DNA from: Plasmodium malariae
Lineage: Eukaryota > Apicomplexa > Aconoidasida > Haemosporida > Plasmodiidae
Length of the DNA stretch: 64,000 nt
Reading direction: 5' to 3'
Assembly: GCF_900090045.1 (NCBI RefSeq)
Contig: NC_041781.1
Coordinates: 1,782,001 to 1,846,000 of the forward strand
The stretch's first letter is position 1; each line of letters starts with the position of its first letter. The notes under the pieces were generated by a model. The model was given only the letters and a program-made list of their open reading frames with translations. It had not been told where the DNA came from and searched no databases. Shown here in pieces: positions 23,985-36,239 of this stretch. A program made the position numbers and the translations under genes.

Positions 23985-25085
23985 TTCTTCATTTTTATGT
24001 TGACTTTTGCATGTACACATCATCTATAGCTACAGTTATAAAAAAATAAAATTGTTAACGGCAAAATTGTGTTTAAGATTATTTTAAGATGATAATAACA
24101 TCTTCTACGCATATATACATATATTATACATATGTATATATATTGTATATATTTATATTTTTTTTATTTTTTTATTTTTTTGACAACGATCAGATTAAGA
24201 AAACGCACTCATTAGGTGTGTGCACCTTTAAAATGTATGTGTGAAGTACCATCATTATGTAATTGGCTAGCTGGTTGAGAAAATAGTTTTGTGTGTGCAT
24301 AAATAAGGAGTAATCTACATCATTAAGCAAAAAGGTGCACACAGAAAAGTAAAATTAATTTATATATACATTACATAGTACTGTCAAAATGTACTTGTAC
24401 AGAATTGGTTAATAATTATAAATCATTGGTAAGGGCATATTCATACATATATATATGCGTACTGTATAGGCATGTATATATATATATATATATATGTAAA
24501 TGTGTTCACACACGGCCTCTCTACAGGTAAACATGCTGTATAAACACTCGCACATGAATAGTAAATGCACATGCATCAAAAATAAGTAAATATATATAAG
24601 TATGTGTGCAAAATATTTATATATAAACAAGAAATGAGAAATGCGCGCAGTATAACAATTTCGTTGAGTAAAAAATTGTAAAATGCGTTAAAGCGATGGA
24701 TATATAACAAAAGGGTAAAAATTAACACACAAACACACACTCGCAAAATCAAAAAATTACTCAGAAATTCCAATTAAAGGAGCATATAAATGGGGAATGT
24801 ATAAAAAAAAAAAAAAAAAAATATTGCACTTATATTAAAAAAATTATGATCAGTTCAGATATTTTTGAAATGCTGATTTCACTTTTATTTTTCTTTTTTG
24901 TGTTTTTAGCTAATTCTGTGAAGATGTATTTCTATATTTTATTATTCGAGGCAAGTAACGGACTATTAGTTAAATTCTTTATTTAAAAATGGCACAACAA
25001 AGGGGCCTTCATTTGTTTAACGAAAAGTGTGAAATGTGAAAAGTCAGCATATACTGCTTAATGAACGATATATATATTAAATAAA

Positions 25086-25117
<32 letters not shown>

Positions 25118-26039
25118 ATATATATATATATATATAAGCTTTCTTTTATTTGGTATTATTCATTATATAAAAGAAGTAATATAACCGCTTACATATATAT
25201 ACATATATATGTACGTATATATATGTGCATATTTACCAAAAGGGCTTCTCTATTTTTGAAATGTAAGTATGCATTACCGCAGTTGATAAGAAGCAACAAG
25301 AATAATTAAGAAAAAGCTAAATCATTTTTTTTCTTGTTTTGAGGATAAGAGAAGGAATGCTAATAATTTCGTAAGGATAAATATGCAAAAATGATTGGGG
25401 TATGTTGGTGGTAGTAGTTGTAAAGATATTAGTGGTGGTGATGATAATAATGACGGAAGTTTTCATATTAACATTTTAGCACAGCTAAAAAATGAGTATA
25501 TTATTAAGTACAGCGTGAAAAATAGAACAAAAAAAAAAAAAAAAAAAATATACATGGTGTTCGCTGCGTATAAATAAATGTAGGCATAATAAGAAACCAT
25601 AAAATGTTAAAAGTGTATCTTATTAGTTTTGGGCGAAAACGCTATGTAATATTTCAAAAAATAAAAATAATAGAAAAAAAAAAAAGATATTAGTACAATT
25701 AAAGGGAGTGGTGTATATTAATTAAAGCGCGCATCAGTGCTTTAACATAAATGTGAAATACGATGGTTGAATAAATAAACAAATAAAAATACAAATTAAA
25801 GTGGAAATTTATAAATACATGCGTTCATGTGCATAATAATCATACGAATCACTGAATTTGTATTAATAGCAGTGTGGGAATTTTAATAGCACAATTGAAA
25901 CAATCAGGATAAATTTCATTAAAATAGTAAAACCATATTTTGGGGCCTTTATGTTTTTGGCTTAGAAAAAAAAAATAAATAAATAAAATACAGTAGTTCG
26001 ATCGGAACATGAAGTCAAAATAAAAATAGTAAAAAGAAA

Positions 26040-26160
26040 AAATGGAAAAACGAAAAAGTGAAATGACGAAAAAGCGAAAAAGCGAAAAAGCGAAAAGGTG
26101 AAAAAGCGAAAAAGCGAAAAAACGAGAAAGCGAAAAAACGAAAAAACGAGAAAGCGAAAA
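26040..26160. repeat. 8-base tandem repeat GAAAAAGC
   Basis: About thirteen copies of GAAAAAGC with variants GAAAAAAC and GAGAAAGC. It is non-coding, and the antisense frame reads as a Phe/Arg/Leu/Ser repeat. Confidence 0.85.
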
Positions 26161-27053
26161 CTCTCGAACATTTTAGAGTAACTAATTTTTATATATAAAA
26201 ACCCATATCTGGGTAAATTAAATCATCAATAAAAATGTTTTAGCATAAATATAATATAAATACTTAAATATATACATACCCTCTGTTGCCTAGGAGCAAA
26301 GTAAAAAGGGGCATCCATGCCAATATTACTTTGTCAGTTTTGTGCCTCTTTTTATGAAACTTTATAATATTTTATTTCACCAAGTTTTATCATATTTCAT
26401 TTTATTTCACCATGTTTTTTATAATTTTTTTTTTTTTTTCATTTCGGAAGCTTGATGATAGGAAAAAAATATAAAAGTCATTTTATTAGAGATAATATTG
26501 TGAGCTTCCAAGGGCAAAAAAAAAAATTAAAAGTATATATATACATATATAGATATATATAGATATAAGTATCTATCGTATATGTTTTAATGGGAAAAAG
26601 CAATTTCCTTGTTGCTCTTTTTAATTTTTTTTGAGTACAATACTTTCGAAAATTTGGCATCAATGGTTATATAATACCTACTATTTTTTACCAGAATTAC
26701 GACAAGAAAACAATTTTTTTTTTTTCTTTTGAACAACTAATATTTCTGTATAGGGCAGAGAAATTAACATCTTGGTGCATTGTGAGTTGCAATGAACTCA
26801 GGTTTGGTTTATTTATAATTATTGTATTATAATTATATATAGAAAAGGTGCGCGAAAACAAATGTATATAAATATATGCATATATAAATATATATTATAT
26901 ATATATACCTAATATGGCACCTTTTCAAATTAATTTTTCACGTATAAAAATTAGTAGTTTTTGAAGGTATATTTTTGCTTATCTTTCCGAATGTTGTTGT
27001 TTTGTTTGTTTCAGTTGTTAACTCAGTTTTTAACAAACCTTTTAGCATAACTT

Positions 27054-27434
27054 TTAACTCACCCTTTCGCTTATCTTTTTTAGCTTATATTTTAGCCTAG
27101 CTTTTTTCGCATTTAATACATTATATCTTTTACTACCTGTATATTTTGCTTTTCGATTTTTTGTTCTTTGCCTCGTTTTTAATTCCCACAGTCTGTATTT
27201 TTTGTAATATGAACCGGTTAACTCTCTGAATCTAATAGTTTTTAATACATAAATACACATAAGTATATATACACGTACGTGCTTATATTTTATATTTGCA
27301 AATTTTAACAGTAGCAAGATTTTAACTCGCTTAAAGGAGCAAAAATGTAGATATATATACATAAGTGTATATATGCGTACGCAAGTATATTCTTGTGTGA
27401 AGTTCCTGTTAATACATCGTTTCCCATGTTTCAA
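27054..27434 (-). CDS. uncertain 126-codon Lys/Arg-rich frame or exon
   Basis: This minus-strand open frame starts at ATG (MKHGKRCINRNF). Its second half is complex and basic: FRELTGSYYKKYRLWELKTR, then RQRTKNRKAKYTGSKRYN, then NAKKARLKYKLKKISER. A plausible acceptor (CTATTAG) precedes the basic half and a strong donor (G/GTGAGT) follows KKISER, so the real unit may be a single exon of about 27060-27236. The first half looks like read-through of intronic TATA-type sequence. At 126 codons it is longer than expected by chance, but no family is recognised and no partner exon was found. Confidence 0.3.
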   Translation of the reverse strand: MKHGKRCINRNFTQEYTCVRIYTLMYIYLHFCSFKRVKILLLLKFANIKYKHVRVYILMCIYVLKTIRFRELTGSYYKKYRLWELKTRQRTKNRKAKYTGSKRYNVLNAKKARLKYKLKKISERVS

Positions 27435-27789
27435 AATTCGTCCATCCTATAATTAGTATTATGGACACCCCTCAGTTTAGCATAACATGACTTTCACCAA
27501 TAAAGTAAGATGAAATAGTAGTAGTAGTAGTAGTAGTATTCTGTTCATTTACGTATAAAAATGAAAATGAACAATTATCAAAACATAAATATAGTAAAAT
27601 GCAAAAGATTTAGGGATGCTCTTCTGATATGTGTACCTTTTTTGTACCTATCTACAAACGCAACAAAAAATTTTATATTTCACAAGAGTCAAGGAGGCTC
27701 TTCGTTATTCATTAGTCTTCCAGTTCGGCCGTCAGTTCGTATATCAGTTTGTTATTCCATTCATTCTTTTGTTGTTCCAATAGTTCTCC

Positions 27790-28035
27790 GCCTCTCAATA
27801 TCTATCGCTATCTATCAATATATATCTCAATCTATCAATATATATCTCAATCTATCAATATATATCTCTATCTATCAATATATAACTCTGTCTATCAATA
27901 TATATCTCTTTCTATCAATATATATCTCTTTCTATCAATATGTATCTCTATCTATCAATATATATCTCTATCTATCAATATATATCTCTATCTATCAATA
28001 TATATCTCTATCTATCAATATATATCTCTATAAAT
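27790..28035. repeat. 18-base tandem repeat TATATCTCTATCTATCAA
   Basis: About thirteen head-to-tail copies with minor changes (CTCTTT, CTCAAT). The open frames through it read as Tyr/Ile/Ser repeats. A frame beginning with ATG at 27561 runs into it but has no other support. Confidence 0.9.
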
Positions 28036-28294
28036 CAATATTTACCTATCTATCTGTCTATCCCCATCTATTAATATCTACCTACTTACCTATCTTTTTT
28101 TTTTTTTTTTCTTCTTTCCCCTGATTAATTAGAAAACTGTCATTCACTAAATGGTTTGTGTTAAACACAAGAATTTTATAAATTCCTTTTTGTAGTTGGT
28201 GCCAAGGACAGAAGGGGGAGTTTCTTTTTCTTTTGAAATTAAAATAAATAAAAAGATTTGTAAAATATTAACCGAACGAAAAGAAAACAAATGA

Positions 28295-28887
28295 GCACAA
28301 GCAGGAGCGATAATAGAATATATAAAAGAAGAACTGGAAAAGTTACCATTGAAGGCATGTTGTAATGATTCGATTAATGAGAGTAATCAGGGTGATCATA
28401 GTGATGAACAGGTAAGGAACACGAAAACAAAAAAGAGGAAGAAAAGCACAACGGAAGAAGAAAAAAAAATTTAAGCAATTAAATATGAACAAGTCAGCTA
28501 AAAACACCAGGTGTAAAAAATACCTAAATTAAAGAACAAATTAGTGGCTAGCTAAAATGGAATTCTGGAGTAGTATTGAGAAGTATACATTTATAGAATT
28601 ATTTGTCGTATGGAAAACTAGTGGAATAGATCCCGTATGGAAACAGAAAATGTGGAATACTTGGCTCAATTATCTAACACGAACAATGTGGAAAGAAGAC
28701 ATTCAAGAAAGTAAAAATTTTAGAAAAGAAATTAATAAAGGATGCGCTCATAAAAATATTCGAACGAAACTTTTTAAAAAAAGCTTATGGATTTATTGGT
28801 AAAAGGAAAAGAATTCTTTCCGAATGGAATAAATTTTTAGATAAACACACTGAAAACTGCAATCTTGGAAATAAATCTGGAAGTTAA
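28295..28887 (+). pseudogene. broken Trp-containing helical protein, relic of an antigen-type gene
   Basis: Three coding-like pieces lie in order. The first, 28295-28474, reads AIIEYIKEELEKLPLKACCN and ends in a Lys-rich tail with TAA. The second, from 28557, reads EFWSSIEKYTFIELFVVWK, then VWKQKMWNTWLNYLTRTMWK. The third, in the next frame from about 28715 to 28887, reads LIKDALIKIFERNFLKKAYG, then RILSEWNKFLDKH. One frame change near 28712-28740 joins the second and third pieces into a continuous amphipathic Trp-rich segment. Lys-rich plus Trp-spaced helices recall tryptophan-rich antigens or SURFIN/STP1-type proteins of Plasmodium, but this is resemblance of style only. Stops at 28472 and the frame change argue for decay. 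Confidence 0.45.
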
Positions 28888-28972
28888 GCCATAATAGATG
28901 GGGGAAGGAGGAGCAGCCCCGAAGGGTTGTAATGTTAAGAATGGGTGAGGAAAAGGCCATGAGAATGAAAAA

Positions 28973-29004
<32 letters not shown>

Positions 29005-29384
29005 AGGAAAAACGTTATAAATGATAGAAGTAATATAGTTGATCGAGGTAACAGGCATGCTAAAGGGGATATGAAATAAAAACGTCTTAGGCATTTCCCA
29101 CAAAATGTGTATTTTATCATGTACCAAGGAAAGGAAGTACCAACTAGAAACATTTATAAGGAAACGAAATCTTCACCGTAAAATAAAACATTCATTGTAA
29201 GAGTGAATGAACGAAAGCAGTGGAATGGAAGGAGCTATTTATTTTATTTTATTTTATTATTTTTATTCTTATGTGAAGTGTGTGCACAACAATTATTTGA
29301 GGTTTCATGCCACATAAATGAGTTTTTAATATTTTTGCTCATATATATAAATGAACAAATAAATATATACATATATATATATTT

Positions 29385-29540
29385 GTATGTATGTATGTAT
29401 GTATATGTGTATGTATATGTGTATGTATATGTGTATGTATAGGTGTGTGTATATGTGTATGTATATGTGTATGTATATGTGTATGTATATGTGTATGTAT
29501 AGGTGTATGTATATGTGTATGTATAGGTGTATGTACGTAC
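29385..29540. repeat. 12-base tandem repeat TATGTATATGTG
   Basis: About twelve copies of GTATGTATATGT with variants GTATGTATAGGT. All three plus frames and the minus frame stay open through it as Cys/Met/Tyr/His repeats. These are not genes. Confidence 0.9.
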
Positions 29541-30689
29541 CTAAGTATATACCCAAATGTAAAAGCACAGTTTTACTTTTAAAGATAAAAACCAATTTTA
29601 AGCATTTTTTTTGAAGCATTTTTCGAATATGCATTAATATCTACTTTGTTATCCGCTTTACAATAATTTTGCAAGAAGCACATTTGTTTTGTTCCTATTT
29701 GTTCGGGTTTTTCCGAAATGCATCCGTATATGCATATATATGAATTTGTACATTAATACATCAATACGTACATGTTTGTACATATTTAACTGTTATGTTG
29801 AATGCATTTTTAAATTTACAAATAAAAACGTGAATGTATATTTGTTTTTATTTTATACACACTATTAACAAAGCTGTTTAATAGCTTTAATTCTTTTCTT
29901 ATTAACACTATATAAACCTATATATACATAATTCATTCAAGGAAGAAGTTAAAAATTAAAGTGGTATTTGTATTTTTTTATTTTTATTTTATTTTTTTTT
30001 TTTTATAAACTTTATTAACAAATGTTTGTTATACTTTGCTTATGTAATGACAATATCATCATATTTTTTATTTTCATTTTCATTTTCATTTTCATTTTCA
30101 TTTTTATTTTTATTTTAATTTTAATTTTTATTTTTATTTTTTATTTTTATTTTTTATTTTATTATTTTTTTGTGCCATTTACATTTATCACTCGTTGTTT
30201 TACATATACATATATTCGGTTAAAATTTTATTTTGCTACATTGCCAAGGGGATAGCTGCGGTTGTGTCTGTTTGGTACTACAACGTATTACATACATTAC
30301 AGAGCTCAACATGAAGGAAATATGAGTTCATTTTAAATTAATCCAGTCGTTATAAGGGTATAAAAGTGTATATACAAGAATATACATATATATGTGTGTA
30401 TGCGTATATAATATATATGAATAAGTATTTATATACATGTGTTTATGTATGTATGTATGTATATATATTATATTTAACATGTACACTTATGTAATATGCG
30501 TTTGTAAGGGCGTGCGTTGTGCTGCTCTACATTTTTGACATCGATTAGAGCTCCTGTCGCAATAGGAATATACAAAAACAGAAAATAGGAAGTTTATTTT
30601 CGTTTTCTATTATTTTTTAATTTTTATATTTTATGTTTTATTTTTGTTTCCTTTGAAGGTATGTTAATCGTAACGTGCCAATTAATTTC

Positions 30690-30729
<40 letters not shown>

Positions 30730-31844
30730 AATAACTATTAATGAATTTTATCATTGTAGGCGAATTTTTGTCTTCCCTTTATGAGTATAATATAGCTGCT
30801 GTACAATTTTTTTTTTTTTTTTTTATTTATTTATTTATTTTTTTTATCCTTTTTCTTAATTTTTTTAAAAATTTATATGCAAAAAAATTTTAAGAATAAA
30901 ACAATGGAGAACGATTGCCAGGAAGTACGTGGGGAGAGGGAATATGTCCAAAAATTGTTTGGATAAAAAGGTTCATAACTACGACTATACGACTATATAT
31001 GCTTATAACTGTAGTTATAGCTGTACTATGACTATATTATGACTATAATACTATTATAATAAAATTATAATATGATTGTATTGTGACTATATTATACATT
31101 TAGCTGTAGTTAGAAATTGTAGAAAAATACTAGCATTCGTACAAAAATAGTAACATGCACATTTTACCCAAGATAAATGTTAACTCGGAGAACAGAACAA
31201 ATAAAATGGAAGCATATACATATACAAAGGCACATGCACAACACATATATATACACGGTACACAGTATATATATGTACTTACTACTTATATAATTATTCC
31301 TCTTTAAAATATATGTCCATCTACCACAACAAATTCTATATTTTTTCAAAAATGCACTTAAAATAAATTACTAAATTATTTATAAGTTTATTATCTATGT
31401 AGTTAATTATTTATCTACTTAATTATTTATCTAATAATTTTTTAACTAATAAATTATTCTCTAGTTATTTTTTATATAGCATTTTTTTATCTAATACTCT
31501 TTTCAGTCCTTTATGTGCAGCTACATTAACGCGAATAAAAATACAAACGAAAAGAAAAAAAAAAAAAAAAAGAGAGAGTAAATAAAAAGAAGAAGGAACT
31601 TTCCGTATGTTACGCTTTTATAGATCATATATTTAGAGATTTTTTACTTTACATTTTTTTTTTTTTTTTTTTTTTTTTTTCTACCTTCATTAGTAAAAAT
31701 TAAAATATATACTATTTACAACACCATGCTGTAACCGTACTACTGCCGAGGTTACTTAGGCAGTTCTCGTTGAAATTCGTCATGCCTTAAATAAATAACT
31801 CAAAACATAAAAATGTTCACCCTAAAATGTAGATCTAAAAGATT

Positions 31845-32035
31845 ATAACCTAATTTCTAAAATTTTAAACCTAAAATGTAGATCTAAAAGATTATAACCT
31901 AATTTCTAAAATTTTAAACCTAAAATCTAGATCTAAAAGTTTATACCCTAAATTCTAAAATGTTCAACCTAAAAACGAAATCTAAAACTTTATGACCTAA
32001 AATATAAATCTAGAAGTTTATAACCTACAATCTAG
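31845..32035. repeat. imperfect tandem repeat, about 50-base unit with TAGATCTA
   Basis: The first two units are identical over about 48 bases: AACCTAAAATGTAGATCTAA, followed by AAGATTATAACCTAATTTCT. Two or three diverged copies follow, rightward to about 32035. Each unit carries a TAGATCTA palindrome or a variant. Confidence 0.8.
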
Positions 32036-32419
32036 AATATACAAAATTTATTAGCGAAATGTTTTAAGAGAAATTATTAAAAAATATCTAACAAAGGATG
32101 GACTAAAAATTTCTAAAATTTGATCTGTTCTCAAAAAGGATAAAAAAAAAAAAATAAATAAAAGGAACATTCCTTTAGCTTTTCATATGTATATATATAC
32201 GCGTATTTATGTCATTACAAAAAGATTAAACTTTCCTATAACAGTTTTGTTCCACTCATTTAGAAAAAAAATATTTTTTATCTGATTAAATTAACAAGTC
32301 CTCTCATTTGTTCTTAAAAAAAAAAATATATATATATATATATTTATATGTAAATGTACATATTAACATGTGCGTTTACATTTTATTGTGTGTTAATTTT
32401 TTTTTTTTTTTTTTTTTAT

Positions 32420-32505
32420 TTGTTGGCAGTGCTTCAAGATATAACAAAATTAGAAGAACATCACAGAAGAAAAAGCCATCTGCCGGCAACACCCATGTTC
32501 TTTAA
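32420..32505 (+). other. exon-like segment after a strong splice acceptor
   Basis: A T-rich tract ending TTGTTGGCAG precedes about 85 bases of balanced composition. Two frames remain open to stops: SASRYNKIRRTSQKKKPSAG ending NTHVL, and LQDITKLEEHHRRKSHLPAT ending PMFFKQ. It looks like the last exon of a small gene, but no upstream exon in phase could be assigned. Confidence 0.3.
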
Positions 32506-32623
32506 ACAGTAACTAAGTAACATATTAATATAAAATAATTAATATAATAATTTATTATGTATAACTAATGTATAGGAAAAATGAAAATTTTCATAATTTT
32601 ATGGCAAAAAAACCCTATACATG

Positions 32624-32672
<49 letters not shown>

Positions 32673-33292
32673 TTTGGTATATTATGAAATATATATTACA
32701 TTTTTGGTTAAAACAGTACTCACCGTGTCGACTTACCATTACCATATAATTTGTATTCATTCTGCACTGTTTGAGAAAAAAGAAAAAAAAATTTTAAGTT
32801 TATTTGAATAAAGCAAAACAAAAATAGTTTGCTAAAATGATACACATTATTATGTACATGTAACGTTGTACGTTCTTTTTTTCATTTTTACATTTATATT
32901 GAATGTATGTTTATATTTATATTTTTATACATTTCTATTTATTTATTTACTTGTTTGTTTATTTATATCCATCTCTATATGTTTATGTTTAGGTATATTA
33001 TGTTCAGTTAATTGTTTTTGTTTTTTTCGTTGTTGTTTTAGTAATAAAAGTATTATAAATAAAAAAAGCAAAGAGAAAAAATAAAAAATATATAAATGAA
33101 TAAAAAAAAAATAAATAAATAAATATATAAAATAAATAAAAAAAAAAAAAAAAAATAAAATAAATATAAAAAAAAAAAAAAAAAAAAAAAAATAAATAAA
33201 TATATAAAATAAATAAAAAAAAAAAAAAAATTATCATAAAGCACCATGGATCGTAATCCATTGAGAAGTAATAACCACTATACTAATGGTAG

Positions 33293-33332
<40 letters not shown>

Positions 33333-33569
33333 AATATTCACCTGGCTAGTTACATGAAGTATATATGCATGTACATGTATATATGCTTCTTAACAGTAAT
33401 GATAAATTTTTCTTTTTTTTTTTTTTTGTTGCATCCTTTTATGTCTTTCTAGATACTGAAGAAGCATTAAATGATGATGAGAATACATGGGCTCATACAC
33501 AGAATGAAGAAGATTTTGTACATGGTAATACTCGAGGGGTACGAGTAAGAACAAGGGAAAATAGAGAAT

Positions 33570-33725
33570 TATGGGAAAACAATGAATTAGGGGAAAACAA
33601 AGAATTAGGGGAAAAAAACGAATTAGGGGAAAAAAACGAATTAGGGGAAAAAAACGAATTAGGGGAAAAAAACGAATTAGGGGAAAAAAACGAATTAGGG
33701 GAAAAAAACGAATTAAGGGAAGAAA
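33570..33725 (+). repeat. 18-base coding tandem repeat (KNELGE) in exon 2
   Basis: About eight copies of GAATTAGGGGAAAAAAAC, the central five identical. It codes for a charged hexapeptide repeat upstream of the hydrophobic segment. Confidence 0.92.
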
Positions 33726-34701
33726 ACAAGTTAAGAGAAAATGTAGAGGACCAAAGAAAAACAGATTTAAAGGAAAAGGCAAGACGAAAAGCAGACTGTG
33801 TTGTAACTGATGCTCAAACGACATTCTCACTCATTCAGGCAATTATTTTTGCCGCCGCTGTTTTCCTGAATGTAAGTTTATAACGAAAAAGTGCTGTACC
33901 ACATATGTAATATATGTATGTGTAATGTACGTATATATATATATATATGTTTTTGTGTGTGCGTTTTGCTAGTTATACGTTTTATGTATGCTCCCGTTGG
34001 ATTTATTTTTTACCATTCATTTATTTAGAAAAAAGAAAAAGAAATAAATCATGTTGTGCATTAAGCGGTGTGTTAAACAGCATTTTTGCGCATTGTGCTT
34101 TTTACTGTGCTGTGCATCGCGATTTTATATAATACCATACATCAGTGCAGCATATACTGATCTCATTTCTTTTCTTTTTTTTTCTTTTCTCTTCTTTTAC
34201 TTGGAAACGCCCTCCTCCCCACCGGACGTATGTATATATGTGCGTGTTTTGTGTTATCCCCCTTGTAGGTAATCCTTCTGAATAAGAATGTGTACATAGG
34301 AAGCGAGATGAGCGAACATTTGTACTTATCAAGAGGAGCAGGAAGAGTAGTAAACGCAAGAAATATAAATGAAAATGTAGAGAATGTTCGGTCTAATGAA
34401 ACAACACCGGAAGATTTGAACTTTAATATTTCCGATGAAATACCTTCTTCTAATTGCCATACAAAAGTATCTAGTCATGAGGATCAAACTCCTCAAACAA
34501 GTGAACATGATGATATGTTGACTTTACTTGACAATGAATTGTATTATGATTATGAAAATTATAAAGATGAAGAAGACTATGTAAAAGATAATTATTATCA
34601 AGAGGATAATAATGGAAACTACCCAAACGAATTAGATCATAGGGGCCACGACTATCATGAGGACCATTATAATTATACAGACAAATATTATCATAGAGAA
34701 C

Positions 34702-35277
34702 ATGATAATCAGAGAATAAATGATAATCAAAGAATAAATGATAATCAAAGAATAAATGATAATCAAAGAATAAATGATAATCAAAGAATAAATGATAATC
34801 AAAGAATAAATGATAATCAAAGAATAAATAATAATAAATGATAATCAAATAAATGATAATCAAAGAATAAATGATAATCAAAGAATAAATGATAATCAAA
34901 GAATAAATGATAATCAAAGAATAAATGATAATCAAAGAATAAATGATAATCAAAGAATAAATGATAATCAAAGAATAAATGATAATCAAAGAATAAATGA
35001 TAATCAAAGAATAAATACCAATCAAAGAATAAATACCAATCAAAGAATAAATGATAATCAGAGAATAAATGATAATCAAAGAATAAATACCAATCAAAGA
35101 ATAAATACCAATCAAGAATAAATACCAATCAAAGAATAAATGATAATCAGAGAATAAATGATAATCAAAGAATAAATACCAATCAAAGAATAAATACCAA
35201 TCAAAGAATAAATACCAATCAAAGAATAAATGATAATCAAAGAATAAATACCAATCAAAGAATAAATGATAATCAAA
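34702..35277 (+). repeat. 18-base coding tandem repeat (DNQRIN / TNQRIN)
   Basis: More than thirty units of GATAATCAAAGAATAAAT or ACCAATCAAAGAATAAAT. Irregular units at 34829-34850 (extra AATAAT, then a unit lacking AG) and at 35110-35118 (one A missing) shift the frame and then restore it. Confidence 0.92.
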
Positions 35278-36239
35278 GAGCTCATGGCTATAATAGAGGG
35301 CATGCCAATTATAGGGATAATGTATATTATAGACACCATGTTTTTTTAGAAGAGGATGATGACTATAATGGGAACCGTTCTTTTTTCGAGGATGATTACT
35401 ATCCTAGGAGTTATCTATTTTTACTGGAAGATGACTATCCTAGGGATAACTTTTCTTTAGAGGATGATGAATATTATAGAGATTATGACTATTTACAGAA
35501 CGACGGTTATTTAAGAGATTCTGACTATAATGATGAGGAAGAATACATTTATAAGATGTATAATTTTAATGAAGATGATGAAGTTTACGCGGATTATGAA
35601 AATGACCAAGATGATGAAATTTATTCGGGAGATGACGAAAATGATTATTTTGAAGAGAGGAATGGTGTTCCTTCTGAGAAATATGAACGTTATTATTTAG
35701 ATGAAGAGAATGAACGATTTTATTTGGATGGAGAAGAGGAACAGGAGGAAGATGAAGATGAAGAAGAAGATAATGATGATGATGATAGCGATCGTAATTC
35801 TGATGTTTCATCAGATGAAGGAGATTATGATGTTGTACAAGAGGAAGAAATGAATAATTTAATTAATACAAATCCTAATTTTAATTATACAACGAATGGT
35901 TTAGAAAATATTAATTTTAACCAAGAATCAACATTGACTACAAGAAATTTAAGACAATCTAATAATGTAGAAACATATGAAAATGCACAATTTATAGATA
36001 GATATAGAATGGGTCAAAATTTAGAATTTTACAGTATGCCCACTAACGTATATGAAATAAACGCAGGACAAAACAGAAATAATAACGGAGGATTAAATTT
36101 TGCTAATGAAAGCCCATCATATGCTGACATATATAGAAATGCTAACTATGTAGATAGACATACGAGCTACTACCGTAGTAATAGGTATCATAGCAGTGGT
36201 ATTAATGGTACTACTAATTCATCAACCGCAGGAATGAAT

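Larger units (their letters stand above)
15911..27053. other. gene-poor tract with repeats and scraps (left part)
   Basis: No intact gene is visible. It holds a GC-rich island at 16802-16865, a (TA)n tract at 16722-16767, purine-rich tandem repeats (17340-17545, 23215-23370, 26040-26160), an Asn-codon-rich stretch (20389-20628) and poly-A/T runs. A hydrophobic frame at 22796-23074 is mostly poly-Phe from a T run. The 3' end of the GDV1 candidate occupies its start. Confidence 0.6.
28888..33245. other. gene-poor tract with repeats (right part)
   Basis: No intact gene. Contents include a 12-base repeat (29385-29540), an ATTTTC/ATTTTT-rich stretch (30060-30170), a 37-base poly-A run at 30691-30727, a GC-richer spot at 31725-31790, an approximately 50-base repeat (31845-32035) and an exon-like segment at 32420-32505. 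A start-like ATG in good context at 30904 (MENDCQE) is followed by a possible GTACGT donor, but no continuation was found. Confidence 0.55.

Noticed and set aside
27790..28035. Regular repeat that could be mistaken for a CRISPR array
   Set aside because: Units are contiguous with no unique spacers, and the genome is that of a eukaryote.
27561..28124. 187-codon plus frame beginning MKMNNYQNINIV
   Set aside because: More than half is the 18-base TATATCTCTATC repeat, and the first 60 codons show no family resemblance or splice context.
34471..35339. Minus-strand frames of up to 214 codons reading as Tyr-Ser-Leu-Ile repeats
   Set aside because: Antisense of the 18-base DNQRIN repeat of the pseudogene; the coding strand is set by splice sites and by the flanking complex sequence.
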